A stretch of DNA of 64,000 nucleotides, taken from contig CAYZVO010000003.1 of NCBI GenBank assembly GCA_964481655.1, positions 1-64,000 of the forward strand, read 5' to 3'. Positions within the stretch are counted from its first letter, which is position 1. Each line of letters opens with the position of its first letter. Under the pieces are notes generated by a model. It did not search any database. It was not told the origin of the DNA and saw only the letters and a program-made list of their open reading frames with translations. A program made the translations under genes and the position numbers. Below, one piece after another: positions 19,268 through 29,043 of this stretch. The DNA is from CALDOK01 sp964481655. Its GTDB lineage: Bacteria; Myxococcota_A; UBA796; JAFGLY01.

Positions 19268-21796
19268 ATGCGCACCATCGCCGCCTTCGCCACCGGCGCC
19301 CTCGCTGTCGCCGCGCTCGTCCACGCCGGCCCTGTCTTGGCCGGTGAGCCCACCCGCGTGGCCTTCAGCGTCGCCACGGACACGGGCATCGAGGACCTCT
19401 CCACGAGCTCCGACGGCCGCTGGGTCGCCTTCATCGCGGGGGACTCGGATCAGCTGCGCCTGCTCGACACCCACCGCTGGGAGGTGGCCAACGCCACGGC
19501 GGTCTGCGCCGACGGGACCGGCAGCGCCGTGGCCATCGAGCTGGTGGACGACAGCTACTACCAGGTCTTCGTGGGCTGCTCCGACGGCACCATCGAGGCG
19601 GGCTTCATCGACGACGACGGCCTGTACGCCTATTCCGAGTCCAGCTCGAGCTCCGACACCGGCGACGACACCACCACCAGCAGCGACGACGACTGGTCCG
19701 CCCCCGTCACCCTGACCGACGCGACCGCCGTGCTGGCGGTGGAGACCGACGGGACGACCGTCTACGCGGTGGCCGAGTACGGCGACGGCAACGACCGGAT
19801 CCACGCGGTGGATGTGGCCACGGCCAAGGAAGACACCTCCAGCTACCCCAACCAGTTCGGGCAGTCCGGCTTCGCCGACTCCTGGCTGGGCAGCTCCTAC
19901 CTGTTCGTGGCCCACGGCAGCCAGAAGGTGAGCAAGGTCGATCTCGGCACGGGCACCCCCTCGGTCTCATCCGAGAACATCAGCGCCGACATGGGCGACA
20001 TGGACGCGGTCAACGACAGCGCGGCCTTCCTGGCCAACGCCGACGGCGGCGTCATCAAGTACCTGCCCAACGGCGGCAGCAACTCCTTCCAGATCATGCT
20101 CGACCAGTACAACTCGGATCTGGTGGCCGTTCACGCGGTGGGCATCGACGACGATCAGGACTTCATGGCCGTCTACGACGACTCGGGCTCGAAGGGGGGC
20201 GAGGTCGTGGTCTACGAGTTCTACGACAACGCTGTGGGCACCACCGAGCTGCAGCGCTTCGACGCGGCCCACATCCGTGAGCTGGTGAACATCGGCGGCT
20301 ACCTGGTGGGTGGCGGCGATGACGGCGACCTGCAGATCCTCACCGATCGCCCCTGGGTGGAGATCGGCACGGTGAGCCCCTCCCTGGCCATCTCCGGCGA
20401 CACCGTCAGCGTGCCCTTCACCGCGGACATGGACGGCTCCTGGGAGCTCTACTACAGCCCCACCGACGGCTCCGCGGCCGAGCTGCTGGCCGACGGCGAC
20501 TGCGAGGCCGACGTGGAGACCACCGCCACCTTCACGGTGGGCTCGGGCTTCGAAGAGGGCGACAACGCCCTGTTCGTGATGGTCACCACCGGCGGCGTGA
20601 CCGGCCACGACCGCGCCGCGGTCACCGTGGACAACCCGCCGAGCAAGGTCGATCTGTACTACGACACGGACAACGGCGTGGGCTTCGGGGACAGCCAGAT
20701 CACGGTGAAGTTCCCGGGTGTCGAAGACGCGGACATCTCGGCGTACCACATCTACCTGACCATCAGTGAGTTCGACGAGGCCGACTACCCCGAAGGTACG
20801 ACCGGCGGCCCCGACTGGGACGGTACCGACAAGAAGACTGGAGAGACCTTCCCCATCGTGCTGGCGGACCAGAGCCCGGGCGGGACCATCTCCAAGACCA
20901 TCTCCCCCCTCACGAACGAAGTTACATACTACGTGGCTGTCCGTGCTATCGACGACGGAGGCCAGGAGAGCGCCATGAGCGACGTCATCAGCGTCACCCC
21001 CCAGCCCACCATCGGAGCCGCCGACCTGGCCGGCGAGACCGGCGGGTACTGCGGCACCCGCACCGCCTGGGGCCTGTCCGCCCTCGGCCTGGCCGGGCTG
21101 CTGGCCCTGGGGCGCCGCCGCGGAGCCGGCGTCGCGGTGCTGCTGCTCGCCTTGGCCGTGCCCCGGGCCGAGGCCGCGGTGGACGAGGAAGAGCACCCCC
21201 GCGCCCACGGCGACATCGAGCTGCGCTACGGACCCATGTTCCCGAGCAACGAGGCGATCACCTCGGTCTACGGCGACAGCGGCCACGGCGTGCTCTGGAT
21301 CGAGGGCGGCGTGCGGGTCACCCGCTTCATCGAGCTGGACGTGGGTGCCGGCTTCTACCAGGAGCTCTCCACGAAGGTCTCCCAGGCCGACAACGACTAC
21401 CACAGCTCCGAGCACACGATGATCACCGCCTGGCCGTTCACCGCGGCCCTCACCGGGCGGCTGGACATCCTGCACGAGCAGCTGCTGGTGCCCACCGCGC
21501 GCGTCGGCGCCGACTACTGGCTGTGGCGGGAGAACTGGTACGTCAACCCCGACGTGGGCGGCACCAGCGAGCTGTCAGGCGGCGAGTGGGGCTGGCACTG
21601 GGGCGTGGGCGCCAACCTGTTGCTCGACCGCTTCGATCCCCGGCGGGCGTCCTGGCTCGCCACCAGCATCGGCATCGACGACACCTACCTGGTGGTGGAC
21701 TGGCGCACGACCACCCTGGGCGCCTTCGGCACCGGCGACGGCGTCTCCCTGCTCGATGGCGCCATGATCACCGTCGGGCTCAAGCTCGACATGTAG
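19268..21796 (+). CDS. Secreted surface protein with internal sorting tag and fused outer-membrane beta-barrel
   Basis: 842 residues; ATG 19268 follows GGAGG. A signal peptide (residues 1-26, ends GPVLA) leads into ~570 residues of WD/Kelch-like or PQQ-like beta repeats plus an FnIII-like segment. About residues 593-615 read GGYCGTRTAWGLSALGLAGL then LALGRRR, which resembles a MYXO-CTERM sorting tag. It is followed directly by a signal-peptide-like stretch (VAVLLLALAVPRAEAA) and a ~200-residue beta-rich domain resembling outer-membrane barrels such as the MXAN_2562 family. So one frame appears to join two secreted proteins. Either a true fusion or a sequencing loss of a stop codon; both are possible. 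The 164-base gap upstream holds no recognisable promoter. Confidence 0.8.
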   Translation: MRTIAAFATGALAVAALVHAGPVLAGEPTRVAFSVATDTGIEDLSTSSDGRWVAFIAGDSDQLRLLDTHRWEVANATAVCADGTGSAVAIELVDDSYYQVFVGCSDGTIEAGFIDDDGLYAYSESSSSSDTGDDTTTSSDDDWSAPVTLTDATAVLAVETDGTTVYAVAEYGDGNDRIHAVDVATAKEDTSSYPNQFGQSGFADSWLGSSYLFVAHGSQKVSKVDLGTGTPSVSSENISADMGDMDAVNDSAAFLANADGGVIKYLPNGGSNSFQIMLDQYNSDLVAVHAVGIDDDQDFMAVYDDSGSKGGEVVVYEFYDNAVGTTELQRFDAAHIRELVNIGGYLVGGGDDGDLQILTDRPWVEIGTVSPSLAISGDTVSVPFTADMDGSWELYYSPTDGSAAELLADGDCEADVETTATFTVGSGFEEGDNALFVMVTTGGVTGHDRAAVTVDNPPSKVDLYYDTDNGVGFGDSQITVKFPGVEDADISAYHIYLTISEFDEADYPEGTTGGPDWDGTDKKTGETFPIVLADQSPGGTISKTISPLTNEVTYYVAVRAIDDGGQESAMSDVISVTPQPTIGAADLAGETGGYCGTRTAWGLSALGLAGLLALGRRRGAGVAVLLLALAVPRAEAAVDEEEHPRAHGDIELRYGPMFPSNEAITSVYGDSGHGVLWIEGGVRVTRFIELDVGAGFYQELSTKVSQADNDYHSSEHTMITAWPFTAALTGRLDILHEQLLVPTARVGADYWLWRENWYVNPDVGGTSELSGGEWGWHWGVGANLLLDRFDPRRASWLATSIGIDDTYLVVDWRTTTLGAFGTGDGVSLLDGAMITVGLKLDM

Positions 21797-21808
21797 CGGC
21801 GGCCCCGC

Positions 21809-22573
21809 GTGCCCAGCTACCGCCTGCTGCTCGAGTACGACGGCACGGGCTACGTCGGCTGGCAGCGTCAGCCCCGCGGCACCAGCGTCCAGGGCCTGGT
21901 GGAGCAGGCCCTGGCCAGCATCTGCGACATGCCGCGGGTCGCCGTGATGGCGTCGGGCCGCACCGACGCGGGTGTCCACGCCCTCGGCCAGGTGGCCAGC
22001 TTCACCGTGCCGGTGGAGCGCACGGCGGACAACCTGCGCCGGGGCCTGAACAGCAAGCTGCCCGAGCAGGTGGCCTGCCTCGACGCTCGCCGGGTCCAGC
22101 CAGGCTTCGACGCCCGCAAGTTCGCGGTGGGCAAGCGCTATCGCTACCGCATCCTCGACGGGGATCGCCGCTCACCCACCCGTCAGCGCTACGTGGCCTA
22201 TGAACGACGGCCCCTCGAGGTCGAGGCCATGGCGGCGGCGGCGCGGCACCTGGTGGGCACCCACGACTTCTCCTGCTTCCGCGCCGTGGGCTCCGACGTG
22301 CCCACCTCTGTCCGCACCCTGCGGGAGGTGGCGGTGACCCGGGTGGGCGACGAGCTGTGGGTGGAGGTCCGGGGGGACGGGTTCCTGCGGCACATGGTGC
22401 GCATCATGGTCGGAACCCTGCTCGAGGTCGGGCGCGGGCGGCTGGCGCCGGATGCGCTACCGGCCATCGTCGCGTCTCGGGATCGCGAGCGCGCGGCCAA
22501 GACGGCCCCTGCGCGGGGCCTGGTGCTGGTCGAGGTGGACTACGCTGGGGCCGACGCCGCCTGGGACGGCTAG
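21809..22573 (+). CDS. truA: tRNA pseudouridine synthase A
   Basis: 254 residues from GTG 21809. Catalytic Asp D53 lies in ASGRTDAGVHALGQ; other family motifs are LLLEYDGTGYVGWQRQP, RYRYRILDG, HLVGTHDFSCFRA and DGFLRHMVRIMVGTLLEVG. TruA makes pseudouridine at positions 38-40 of tRNA anticodon stems. It ends in a shared CTAG: its TAG (22571-22573) overlaps the TAG of the convergent FYDLN gene (22570-22572). Confidence 0.96.
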   Translation: MPSYRLLLEYDGTGYVGWQRQPRGTSVQGLVEQALASICDMPRVAVMASGRTDAGVHALGQVASFTVPVERTADNLRRGLNSKLPEQVACLDARRVQPGFDARKFAVGKRYRYRILDGDRRSPTRQRYVAYERRPLEVEAMAAAARHLVGTHDFSCFRAVGSDVPTSVRTLREVAVTRVGDELWVEVRGDGFLRHMVRIMVGTLLEVGRGRLAPDALPAIVASRDRERAAKTAPARGLVLVEVDYAGADAAWDG

Positions 22574-22890
22574 TCGTCGTAGTCGTAGTCGGTGCCTTCG
22601 GCCGAGGTCTCTTCGGTGAGGTCGCCGCCGAGCTCGTTGAGCCCCTCGGACTCTTCGGCCTCCTCGGTGCTCTCGGGCTTGCCCAGGGGCGCCTCGTCCT
22701 CCTCTTCGAACTTGCGCGGGCCTTCTGCCTTCGCGCGTGCCAGAGCCGAGGCCGCGGGATCGCCGTCTTCGTCATGGGCGGGGGCGGCGCAGCGGGGGCA
22801 GGTGGGATGCGACTTGCCGAGGTCGTAGAACTTGGTTCCACAGGAGTGGCAGAGGTGGCGGGTACCGAGGTTGCGCTGACGGGTACGCAT
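22570..22890 (-). CDS. FYDLN_acid-type zinc-ribbon protein
   Basis: 106 residues; ATG 22890 has GAGG 7 bases upstream. It begins MRTRQRNLGTRHLCHSCGTK and contains FYDLGKSHPTCPRC, a CxxC...CxxC zinc ribbon with the FYDL motif, then a very acidic tail (SEGLNELGGDLTEETSAEGT). Family members in proteobacteria and relatives have no firm function; a role as a small regulator or stress protein is guesswork. Convergent with truA through a CTAG. Confidence 0.85.
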   Translation of the reverse strand: MRTRQRNLGTRHLCHSCGTKFYDLGKSHPTCPRCAAPAHDEDGDPAASALARAKAEGPRKFEEEDEAPLGKPESTEEAEESEGLNELGGDLTEETSAEGTDYDYDD

Positions 22891-23117
22891 GGGCACGCCT
22901 CGTGGCATGAGGGTGGTGGCTCGAAGGACGACCGGCGGCGACGGAAAACCGCGGCTCCGATCGGCGCGCATACTAGTCGAACCTGCGGTGCAGTCAAGAC
23001 CCCGGCTGCATTTTTCGAGCGGTCTGAGAGCAGGGGAACCGAAGAGGCCGGTGCGACGTCCGTCCGTACTGGCGTAGCCGACGCCCTGCGCGGCGTTAGG
23101 CATACCCTGGAGGCCCG

Positions 23118-23654
23118 ATGGCAGATCCTTGGCCAGAGGCGGTACAGCGGCGCAACAAGCTGCGTCCCAGGCCCATCGGCATGGGGGGCGCCATGCTCGC
23201 CCTGATCGTGATGATCGTGGTCTTCATCGGGCTGGTGCTGTGGTACACCGTGAACCCCGCGGACTACAGACCGGGCACCCTGTCGGCCTATGAGCCCGTG
23301 CACGAGCTGGCCTCGGCCTGCCACGAGCGTCACCCACAGCTGGCCCGGGGGGCCGACGTCTACCTCGCCGAGGCGCTGCCCATGCTCGAGCGCGCCCGCT
23401 TTCAGGCCGGCTTCACGGACTGGGACGAGCTCGAAGGGCTCTTGTGTCGCACCCTGGCCGTGGACCCCGACAGCCTGCCGGCGGTGCTGGGCTGGGTCGA
23501 GCTGACGGCGCTGGGGGCCCTGGCCGACCCGCCGCGGGATGGTGACGCGGAGCTGGCCTGGGACCTGCTGCTGGCCGTTCACCGCCACGAACCGGACGCC
23601 GATGGCGTCGAACGTGTGGGCGCATTGCTCCATCGTGCGAGAAGCGCGCACTGA
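23118..23654 (+). CDS. Hypothetical single-pass membrane protein
   Basis: 178 residues. A cytosolic basic start (MADPWPEAVQRRNKLRPRP) precedes one clear membrane helix (about 25-45; MLALIVMIVVFIGLVLWYTV). The C-terminal ~130 residues are helical, with a TPR-like spacing of hydrophobics and Leu/Ala, and are presumably periplasmic. I do not recognise a family. It stands just ahead of the rplM promoter, separately transcribed or upstream of it. The gap to the divergent FYDLN gene (22891-23117) has no obvious promoter. Confidence 0.7.
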   Translation: MADPWPEAVQRRNKLRPRPIGMGGAMLALIVMIVVFIGLVLWYTVNPADYRPGTLSAYEPVHELASACHERHPQLARGADVYLAEALPMLERARFQAGFTDWDELEGLLCRTLAVDPDSLPAVLGWVELTALGALADPPRDGDAELAWDLLLAVHRHEPDADGVERVGALLHRARSAH

Positions 23655-23658
23655 GCGC

Positions 23659-23687
23659 TTGACACCGGGGCCACCGTCCGGTAGATG
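23659..23687 (+). promoter_or_regulatory. Sigma-70-type promoter of rplM-rpsI
   Basis: TTGACA (23659-23664, exact -35 consensus), a 17-base spacer and TAGATG (23682-23687, -10 with three of six matches). It is the best -35 seen in the window, and it starts just after the preceding stop codon. A 7-bp hairpin, CCAGCCC-CCCT-GGGCTGG (23701-23718), lies in the leader before the ribosome-binding site and could take part in r-protein feedback. Confidence 0.6.
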
Positions 23688-23749
23688 GCCGGGGCTCGCG
23701 CCAGCCCCCCTGGGCTGGCTGCGCCCTTTGCGCCTCGAGGATGAATACC

Positions 23750-24184
23750 ATGAAGACCTATAGCGCCAAGCCGGGTGAAGTCTCCCGCCAGTGGTTCGTG
23801 GTCGATGCCGAAGGTCAGACCCTCGGCCGGCTCGCCACCCGCATCGCCACGGTGCTGCGGGGCAAGCACAAGCCCCAGTTCACCCCCCACGTCGATACCG
23901 GCGACTTCGTCATCGTGCTCAACGCCGGCAAGGTCGAGCTGACCGGCCGCAAGATGGAGCAGAAGCAGTACCACCGCTACAGCGGCTACGCCGGGGGCCT
24001 GCGCTCCCTGTCCGCCGCCCACGTGCGTGAGAACGACTCCGAGCGCATGATCATGCAGGCCGTCAAGGGCATGCTCCCGAAGAACCGCCTGTCCCGCCAG
24101 ATCATCAAGAAGCTCAAGGTCTACGACGGCCCCGAGCATCCCCACGAGGCCCAGCAGCCCGTGGCGTTCCCGGACCACGTGTAG
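23750..24184 (+). CDS. rplM: 50S ribosomal protein L13
   Basis: 144 residues. The start is ATG 23750 (MKTYSAKPGEVSRQWFVVDA) because GAGG (23737-23740) lies 9 bases upstream; an ATG at 23741 abuts that sequence and is less likely. Motifs: GQTLGRLATRIATVLRGKHK and YSGYAGGLRSLSAAHVRENDS. L13 is an early assembly protein of the large subunit. It precedes rpsI by 9 bases, the normal rplM-rpsI pair. Confidence 0.97.
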   Translation: MKTYSAKPGEVSRQWFVVDAEGQTLGRLATRIATVLRGKHKPQFTPHVDTGDFVIVLNAGKVELTGRKMEQKQYHRYSGYAGGLRSLSAAHVRENDSERMIMQAVKGMLPKNRLSRQIIKKLKVYDGPEHPHEAQQPVAFPDHV

Positions 24185-24193
24185 GAGTCCACC

Positions 24194-24595
24194 ATGGCCA
24201 ACGAATTTGTCCAGTTCTACGGCACCGGCCGTCGCAAGAACGCCACCGCCCGCGTCTTCCTGCGCCCCGGTGGCTCCGGCCGCATCACCGTCAACGGCAA
24301 GGACGTCGAAGACTACTTCGAGCGTGAGACCGCCAAGATGGTGCTCCGGGCCCCCCTGGTCATCACCGAGACCAACGAGAGCTTCGACGCCTACGTGACC
24401 GTCCGCGGCGGCGGCAAGTCCGGCCAGGCCGGCGCCATCCGCCACGGCCTGTCCCGCGCCCTGGTCGAGGCCAACCCCGAGCTGCGTCCGGCGCTCAAGA
24501 AGGCCGGGTTCCTGACCCGCGACGCCCGCATGGTCGAGCGTAAGAAGTACGGCCAGCCCGGCGCCCGCAAGCGCTACCAGTTCTCCAAGCGCTAG
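24194..24595 (+). CDS. rpsI: 30S ribosomal protein S9
   Basis: 133 residues with RRKNATARVFLRPGGSGRIT, GGGKSGQAGAIRHGLSRAL and the basic C-terminus that ends RKRYQFSKR, the tail that reaches the P-site tRNA. The start follows AGGAG. Together with rplM it forms the standard two-gene operon. A terminator-like hairpin follows. Confidence 0.97.
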   Translation: MANEFVQFYGTGRRKNATARVFLRPGGSGRITVNGKDVEDYFERETAKMVLRAPLVITETNESFDAYVTVRGGGKSGQAGAIRHGLSRALVEANPELRPALKKAGFLTRDARMVERKKYGQPGARKRYQFSKR

Positions 24596-24617
24596 CGCGT
24601 ACGGCTCCGAAGCCTCC

Positions 24618-24643
24618 AGGCCGCTCCTGCAAAGGGGCGGCCT
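24618..24643 (+). terminator. Terminator-like hairpin after rpsI
   Basis: AGGCCGCTCC (24618-24627) with GGGGCGGCCT (24634-24643) and a 6-base loop TGCAAA: a ten-pair stem including one G-T pair. Only two T follow, so it may not be a strong intrinsic terminator. Confidence 0.45.
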
Positions 24644-24674
24644 TGGTGCGTCTGGGCGCGGTTGTCGGTGGGGG

Positions 24675-25182
24675 CACAGGGAGCACGCGGAGGACGCGGA
24701 CATCGCGAAGCGATGGGGCGAAAGCCGCCGCCGCAGGCGGTGGACCGTACGGGCTGCCGCCTGCAGGCCTGAGACGGGTGGTGATGGGCGTTGAGAGTGG
24801 AGTGGTGGCGCTTGTGGCCAATTCAGGCCGCTGCCGCTCCTTGCCCGAGGCGCGCTCGTCGCCCGCCAACCTCGGCGGTGCGCGAACGTAGCGGCAGCGC
24901 AATCCACCCCTCCACCAAGCGCCACTCCCTCTCAACACCTGTCTCCATCCACCGCTCGGAAGGACATCGCTTGCGATGGGGCAGACGCCCGCGAAGCGGG
25001 GGGGGGGGGGCCCGGCGGCCCCACCCCCCGAGCCCCCGCGGCCCGGTGCCCCCCGGTTTGGGGGGCACCATGCCCNNNNNNNNNNCCGGGTGGTCCCTCC
25101 TGGGGGGGGGGGGGGCCCCCGCCCGGGGGGGGGGGGGGGGGGGGCACGGCGGAGCCTCCGCGCTCTCCGCGCTCTCCCTGTG
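24675..25182. repeat. Palindromic intergenic element with assembly gap (no gene)
   Basis: The 608-base gap between rpsI and kdsB holds no credible gene. It carries terminal arms at 24675-24700 and 25157-25182, which match as inverted repeats at 22 of 26 positions (CACAGGGAG...GCGCGGA pattern). Inside is a second inverted pair (24790-24814 with 24916-24936; 24830-24838 with 24890-24898). GGACATCGC...GCGATGGGGC occurs twice in direct orientation (about 24696 and 24962). A gap and poly-G tract interrupt its right half. It looks like a degenerate, transposase-free mobile or REP/MITE-like repeat; this is inference. Confidence 0.6.
25076..25085. other. Assembly gap (10 N) in poly-G tract
   Basis: Ten N bases, with G-rich homopolymer sequence on both sides (about 24998-25144). 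The true length and sequence here are unknown and the flanking G runs are unreliable. Confidence 0.95.
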
Positions 25183-25203
25183 AGCCCCTGTTAGGGCTGC
25201 TCC

Positions 25204-25911
25204 ATGCCCGTCCTCGTCGTCATCCCCGCCCGCATGGCCTCCACCCGCTTGCCGGGCAAACCCCTGGCCGAGATCGGCGGGCTGCCCATGATCGTGCGGG
25301 TCTGGGAGCGCGCCTGCCTCGCTGAGCTGCCGTCGCGGGTGGTGGTGGCCACCGACGACGCTCGTATCGCGCGGGCCGTGCGTGACGCGGGCGGCGACGC
25401 GCTGATGACCCGCGCTGATCACGTCTCCGGCTCCGATCGGGTGTGGGAGGTGGCCGAGGGCACCGACGCCGACGTGATCGTCAATGTGCAGGGTGACGAA
25501 CCTTTCGTGGAACCCGAGCTCATCGACCGGCTGGCCCGCGCGGCCCTCGAGCCTGGCGTGGACGTGGCCACCGCCGGCGCGCCGCTCGAGGACCTGGACG
25601 CGCCGCCGTCGGTGGTCCGTGTGGCCGTGGACGGGGAGGGGAGGGCGCTGGCCTTCTCCCGCAGCACCCCGACCCAGGGCCGGGCGCTTCATCACGTGGG
25701 CCTCTACGCCTACCGCCGGGCGGCCATCGAGGCCTTCGTGGGGCTCGAGCCCAGCGACGGTGAGCGGACCGAGCACCTCGAGCAACTGCGCCTGCACGAT
25801 CGCGGATTTCGCTTCCGTGTGGTGGAGATCACGGGGCTGCCCCTGTCCGTGGATACCCCCGAGGATCTGGCCGAAGCTCGTGCCCGCTGGGCCATGCTGA
25901 GGGACCTGTGA
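25204..25911 (+). CDS. kdsB: 3-deoxy-manno-octulosonate cytidylyltransferase
   Basis: 235 residues. Motifs of CMP-KDO synthetase: VVIPARMASTRLPGKPLAEI, VVVATDD, SGSDRV, NVQGDEPF and LYAYRR. It activates KDO with CTP for lipid A-KDO core synthesis. The start is the ATG of MPVLVVIPARMAST; a possible weak ribosome-binding site precedes it. It is followed by pyrG, which supplies CTP for this reaction, and the lpt genes: a lipopolysaccharide cluster. Confidence 0.96.
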   Translation: MPVLVVIPARMASTRLPGKPLAEIGGLPMIVRVWERACLAELPSRVVVATDDARIARAVRDAGGDALMTRADHVSGSDRVWEVAEGTDADVIVNVQGDEPFVEPELIDRLARAALEPGVDVATAGAPLEDLDAPPSVVRVAVDGEGRALAFSRSTPTQGRALHHVGLYAYRRAAIEAFVGLEPSDGERTEHLEQLRLHDRGFRFRVVEITGLPLSVDTPEDLAEARARWAMLRDL

Positions 25912-25973
25912 GCCGTTAGGTCACCCTCCGTAGCCGGCGATCGGCTCGGGTCTTGGCGAACTCGGGAGAAGGC

Positions 25974-27592
<1,619 letters not shown>

Positions 27593-27596
<4 letters not shown>

Positions 27597-28174
27597 TCCT
27601 GGCCCTGGCCCTGCTCGTGGCCTGTGCGGGGCCCCCCGCGCAGCACGCGGATCCGCTGCCCGAGCAGGCATCGCTGCGGGGGGTGGAGCTGCAGCTGCCA
27701 GGACCGGGCCTGCTCCTGAAGGCCGCCCATGCTCAGGCGGATCCCACTCAGCCCCAGCAGGGGCAGGCCACCGATGTGGTCGCCCAGCTGGGAGACGGCC
27801 CCGGCCTGTCGGTGGAGTCCGCCCGCGCCTCCTGGGACCTGAAGGGCCAGAACGTGGTCTTCGAGGACGAGGTCGTCGCGGTGCGCGGGGCCTTCACCCT
27901 GCGCTGCGCCCGCCTCGAGGCCAGCTTCGACAGCCCCGAGCAGCTCAGCCGAGCCACGGCCTCCGGCGACGTGAGCGTCACCCACGGCGAGCGCGTGGCC
28001 CGCGGTGAGCGCGCCGTGCTCGACGTCGCGGCGGGACAGCTCGAGCTCACCGGCGCTCCCTCCCTCGTCGAGGGCGGCCGCAGCCTCCGCGGTGAGCGCA
28101 TCGTGCTGTACCTGGACGACGAGCGCCTCGAGTGCGACCGCTGCACCCTCGAGATCGCCCCCGAGCAGCCGTGA
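27593..28174 (+). CDS. LptA/LptC-like (OstA-domain) lipoprotein
   Basis: 193 residues starting at an ATG overlapping the pyrG stop. Lipobox LLVAC (signal peptidase II site) near residue 11 predicts an anchored lipoprotein. The rest is a beta-rich OstA-type repeat region (WDLKGQNVVFEDEVVAVRGA; SGDVSVTHGERVARGERAVL). The usual cells have LptC and LptA as two proteins that pass LPS across the periplasm; only one such gene is present between pyrG and lptB, so it may do both jobs, or the other copy is elsewhere. Its stop overlaps the GTG of lptB. Confidence 0.8.
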
Positions 28175-28887
28175 GCCCGCCCCTGCTGCAGGCCACGGGG
28201 CTCCGCAAGTCCTTCGCGGGGCGGCCGGTGGTCGATGGGGTCGACCTGACGGTGTCGGCGGGCGAGATCGTGGGCCTGCTGGGTCCGAACGGCGCCGGCA
28301 AGACCACGGTGTTCCGCATGCTCGCCGGCCTGCTCGCCCCGGACGGTGGGCGGGTGATCCTGGGGGAGCGGGACATCACCGGCCTCCCGCTGCACGCCCG
28401 GGCGCGCCTCGGGCTGGGCTACCTGCCCCAGCAGCCCACCGTGTTTGTGGGGCTGTCGGTGCGGGCCAATGTGGAGCTGGTGCTGGAGGCCAGGGGGCGT
28501 CCCCGGAGCGCGGCGGATGGCCTGCTGGCCGAGGCGGGGCTCGAGCACCTCGCCCGCGCCGCGGCGGAGACCCTCTCCGGAGGTGAACGTCGTCGGCTCG
28601 AGATCGCCCGCTGCCTCGCGGGGGAGCACCGGTTGGTGCTGCTGGACGAGCCCTTCGCCGGCGTCGACCCCGTGGCCGTGCAGGATCTGCAGCGGCGAGT
28701 GCGCGATCTGGCGGAGCGCGGCCTCGGCCTGTTGCTCACCGACCATGCCGTGCGCGAGGCCCTCGGCATCTGCGACCGGGTGCTGGTCATCGACGGCGGG
28801 GTGGCGGTCTGCGCGGGCACCCCCGAGCACGTCGCCGCCGACCCCCGGGTGCAGGCTCGCTACCTCGGCGAGGGTTTTGTTCCCTGA
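28171..28887 (+). CDS. lptB: LPS export ABC transporter ATPase LptB
   Basis: 238 residues from GTG 28171. Walker A GPNGAGKTTVFRML, signature LSGGERRRLEIARCL, Walker B LVLLDEPFAGVDP and the switch His in TDHAVREAL are all intact. LptB powers LPS extraction by LptFG. It lies between the LptA/C-like gene and rpoN, the standard lptB-rpoN-hpf order. Overlapping ends suggest one transcript. Confidence 0.94.
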   Translation: MSPPLLQATGLRKSFAGRPVVDGVDLTVSAGEIVGLLGPNGAGKTTVFRMLAGLLAPDGGRVILGERDITGLPLHARARLGLGYLPQQPTVFVGLSVRANVELVLEARGRPRSAADGLLAEAGLEHLARAAAETLSGGERRRLEIARCLAGEHRLVLLDEPFAGVDPVAVQDLQRRVRDLAERGLGLLLTDHAVREALGICDRVLVIDGGVAVCAGTPEHVAADPRVQARYLGEGFVP

Positions 28888-28893
28888 AGCCAC

Positions 28894-28922
28894 GCGAGCC
28901 TGATTTTCGTCACCAGGCTCGC
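28894..28922 (+). promoter_or_regulatory. Inverted repeat between lptB and rpoN
   Basis: GCGAGCCTG (28894-28902) and CAGGCTCGC (28914-28922), a perfect 9-bp pair with an 11-base loop, starting 7 bases after the lptB stop. No U-tract follows, so an intrinsic terminator is unlikely; an attenuator or a protein site are alternatives. Confidence 0.5.
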
Positions 28923-29043
28923 AGGGTCTGCCTACAGGGATTCCCTTCCGCGACCGAAGGTGTACAATGAACAGGTCGAGGAGCCGAATGATCCAGGCCA
29001 CAGACGTGACACAGCCTTCCCTTCACCCCGAGCGTTGGTGAAC

